64,000 bases of DNA. Origin: JASHUC01 sp035523875 (GTDB lineage: Bacteria > Pseudomonadota > Gammaproteobacteria > Steroidobacterales > Steroidobacteraceae). The position numbers and the translations under genes were made by a program. Below the pieces are notes generated by a model. That model searched no databases. It was not told the DNA's origin and was given only the letters and a program-made list of their open reading frames with translations. The stretch lies in NCBI GenBank assembly GCA_035523875.1, contig DATKPY010000051.1, forward strand, positions 241,090 through 305,089, given 5' to 3'. Below, piece after piece: positions 62,163 through 64,000 of the stretch; within the stretch, counting starts at the first letter, position 1; every line of letters starts with the position of its first letter.

Positions 62163-63275
62163 TTACGAGAGCTTCCGACGAGCCGCTTGGTGCAAGAGCC
62201 TGAGGAGCTCGACCTCGCGTTGCGGCGTGAGTCCCGCGCGCAGTGTCTGCTCGGCGACGGTCCGCTGCCGTTGCCACGCAAGCGTATCGGTGATCGTTTG
62301 CTCGAGGGGACGGAACCGCAATCCCTTCGCGACCGCTCGAGCGCAGCTGACGAGCGCCGCGCCGGCGTCGTCTCCAGTCGGGGACACCCAGATCGGCAAC
62401 TCCCGTCCGGTCGAATCGGGACCGATCAGCCGTTGAGCCTCGAGGAAACGCGTGCCGGCCCAGGTGATCTCCGTGTCCGCACCCGTGATCCGGTTGCTGA
62501 GATCGAGGAGCATTCCCATGGTAATCGCGCGCGGCTCGGTGCAGACGTTGTAGCGCCCTGAGATTCCGCGCTCGACGCAAGCGCGCACGAAGTCTGCGAG
62601 ATCGCGCACGTCGATGAACTGGATCGGGTCCCTCGGGGCGCCTGGCGCGAGCATCTCGCCCCCGCGGGAGACGCGCACGGGCCAGTAGGTAAATCGGTCG
62701 GTCGGATCCCCCGGACCCGCGATGAACGTCGGCCGTATGATCGCGCAGCGCCGCGGGTAGGAATGCTCGACGACGCTCTCGCACAGCGCCTTGAGCCCGC
62801 CATAAGTATCGGCGGTGACCGCCTCCACCGTCGGATCCTTCAGCTTCGCCAACGGGTAGTTCTCATCGATGCCGGGGGACTTCAGATCGGCGTAGGCGGA
62901 TATGCTCGAGATGAAGATGTAGTGCGCCACGTGACTCTCGAGGAGCGTCGCAGTGAGCCGAACTTCGCGCGGGGTGTAGCCCGAGTCGTCGATGACCGCG
63001 TCCCAATCACGGCCCTTGAGCGCCGCAACCTGCCCGTTGCGATCACCCACCAGCTGCTCGATGTTCGACGCGGCTCTCAGCGGGCTCCGTCCGCGATTGA
63101 AGAGCGTGACCGAGTGACCGTGAGCGGTCAGCGCGGCGACGAAGTGGGGGCCGATGAATCCCGTTCCGCCGAGGATGAGCACTCTCGCGGGCTTCGCCGA
63201 GGCGACGACCGGCGCGCCGGACAGCGCGCTTACGGCGGCTCCGAGACTCAGTTCGATGGCATTGCGTCGATTCAT
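62163..63275 (-). CDS. NAD-dependent epimerase/dehydratase family protein with Tat-like signal
   Basis: 370-aa extended short-chain dehydrogenase. ATG 63275 (with GGAGAG upstream) opens MNRRNAIELSLGAAVSALSG, a twin-Arg followed by a hydrophobic core, then ARVLILGGTGFIGPHFVAAL, the NAD-binding GxxGxxG. Further: VTLFNRGRSPL, FISSISAYADL and RCAIIRPTFIAGPGDPTDRF. The usual catalytic YxxxK position reads DTYGGLKALCE, with Tyr and Lys. Tat export of a folded NAD(P) enzyme is plausible; the biological substrate is unknown. Confidence 0.85.
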   Translation of the reverse strand: MNRRNAIELSLGAAVSALSGAPVVASAKPARVLILGGTGFIGPHFVAALTAHGHSVTLFNRGRSPLRAASNIEQLVGDRNGQVAALKGRDWDAVIDDSGYTPREVRLTATLLESHVAHYIFISSISAYADLKSPGIDENYPLAKLKDPTVEAVTADTYGGLKALCESVVEHSYPRRCAIIRPTFIAGPGDPTDRFTYWPVRVSRGGEMLAPGAPRDPIQFIDVRDLADFVRACVERGISGRYNVCTEPRAITMGMLLDLSNRITGADTEITWAGTRFLEAQRLIGPDSTGRELPIWVSPTGDDAGAALVSCARAVAKGLRFRPLEQTITDTLAWQRQRTVAEQTLRAGLTPQREVELLRLLHQAARRKLS

Positions 63276-63421
63276 GGTCACGGGCTCTCCGTCAAGCATC
63301 AGGCGGATCGGGGCTCGCTCGCCGCGGCACAGCCGGATGCGCTCGGTATCTTCGCGGCGCGCAGGCGCAACGTACCGATCAGGGCACGGTAAAATCAAGC
63401 ACTTGGTAGGTCCCCCGCGGC

Positions 63422-63451
63422 TTGACGCCTCGCGGAGGAAGCCGCTCTAAT
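63422..63451 (+). promoter_or_regulatory. probable sigma70 promoter of tRNA-Phe
   Basis: TTGACG (63422-63427) and TCTAAT (63446-63451) with an 18-nt spacer, ending 17 nt before the tRNA-Phe gene. A good match to a housekeeping promoter for a tRNA. Confidence 0.65.
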
Positions 63452-63468
63452 AGCCGCCCTCCTCCGGC

Positions 63469-63544
<76 letters not shown>

Positions 63545-63593
63545 TCAGATCAAAGGCTTACCTGGGCCCCTCGGACGGCCACTGTCTAATAAT

Positions 63594-64000
63594 CTAGGCG
63601 GTGTCTAATATTTTCGCGCCCGGACGCGCTCGGCGCGGCTTTCGCAGGTACACCTTCCGCGTCGTCCGAGGATCGTCATGCGCCAGCCGGTCGGTCGCGG
63701 CGCTCGGATCCGATTCATCACTCGCGCTCTTGGCCCGGAGATCGTGGAACGTGAACGGCTCCGAGATAACGTGCTCCGAGAGCGCCTTCTGCATTAGCCG
63801 GTGCCAGTTCGAACGAAACCCGGATTCCGAGAACGACCGACCCTCCAGGTTGCAGATCAAGGTCGAACGGAGCTGAGGACCAAGCTTCTTGAGGCGCTCG
63901 ATGACGCTGCGCAGCTCCGGCGACCACTCCACGATCACGGTCTTGGCCGTCTCGACGATTTTCCCATGGCGTGGGTGTCGTCGCTTCGATTTGCCGATTC
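63594..64000 (-). CDS. tyrosine recombinase/integrase, C-terminal part (5' end outside window)
   Basis: The frame runs open to the window end; about 135 C-terminal residues are seen. They start KRRHPRHGKIVETAKTVIVEW and include the active-site box FTFHDLRAKSASD (His, Arg) and LAHDDPRTTRKVYLRKP, whose Tyr is the nucleophile and whose His precedes it. Only the N-terminal arm-binding and first Arg parts are missing. The stop is at 63594, 50 nt after tRNA-Phe, the usual place for the integrase of a tRNA-inserted island. The gene reads toward the tRNA. Confidence 0.88.
   Translation of the reverse strand, partial: IGKSKRRHPRHGKIVETAKTVIVEWSPELRSVIERLKKLGPQLRSTLICNLEGRSFSESGFRSNWHRLMQKALSEHVISEPFTFHDLRAKSASDESDPSAATDRLAHDDPRTTRKVYLRKPRRARPGAKILDTA

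Overview
The window is a GC-rich, densely coded bacterial chromosome segment. Heme is made from glutamyl-tRNA (C5 route), mutY sits next to the yggX Fe(II)-trafficking gene, and there is AlgH, a NodT-type outer-membrane factor and several RND pumps. Together these point to a Gram-negative proteobacterium, most likely a gammaproteobacterium of the Steroidobacter/Nevskia/Xanthomonad kind. The taxonomic call is inference from gene content.

Layout. 1-734: start of an exported tannase/feruloyl esterase, cut by the window edge. 905-6350: EmrA/EmrB/NodT tripartite drug-efflux operon followed by an anchored HDOD protein. 6465-10228: a possibly pseudoknotted leader, a glycine-rich envelope protein and a secreted M1 aminopeptidase that converges on an OmpR-wHTH/NB-ARC regulator (10202-12703). 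13198-13985: two small genes and tRNA-Gly(CCC). 14036-18426, minus strand: a cobalt-type nitrile hydratase operon (alpha, beta, accessory protein) followed by an orphan MASE1-PAS histidine kinase. 18704-19903, minus: a SPOR-like repeat gene behind a clear cyclic-di-GMP-I (GEMM-I) riboswitch. 20014-25859: a PadR pair, a beta-lactamase-family remnant, exported AlgH, PaiB, a DUF3052 protein, a SnoaL-like protein and an ABC transporter pair. 25927-34808: oxidoreductases and hydrolases, including a PQQ/cytochrome-c dehydrogenase, a secreted protein of unknown family and a GMC oxidoreductase. 34883-40439: a second tripartite pump (TolC-type/adaptor/RND).

41736-50745 is the metabolic core: hemA, hemL, a histidine kinase and OmpR-type regulator, then hemC, hemD, hemB, hemE, hemF. 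These are nearly all joined by 4-nt overlaps and cover glutamyl-tRNA to protoporphyrinogen IX, with a two-component system in the middle. A PAS-kinase/LuxR-regulator pair, mutY and yggX follow, closed by a rho-independent terminator at 54546-54567. On the minus strand, 61818-54897 is a four-gene operon (adaptor, AcrB-like pump, soluble GAF histidine kinase, NarL-type regulator), again with 4-nt overlaps. The right end has a Tat-like exported epimerase-family protein, then tRNA-Phe(GAA) with a tyrosine integrase C-terminus 50 nt downstream. This is probably the edge of a tRNA-integrated mobile element.

The most notable signals are the c-di-GMP riboswitch, the two-component system inside the heme operon, the pump operon that carries its own soluble sensor kinase, and the leader at 6465-6530. 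No CRISPR array, rRNA or insertion sequence was seen.
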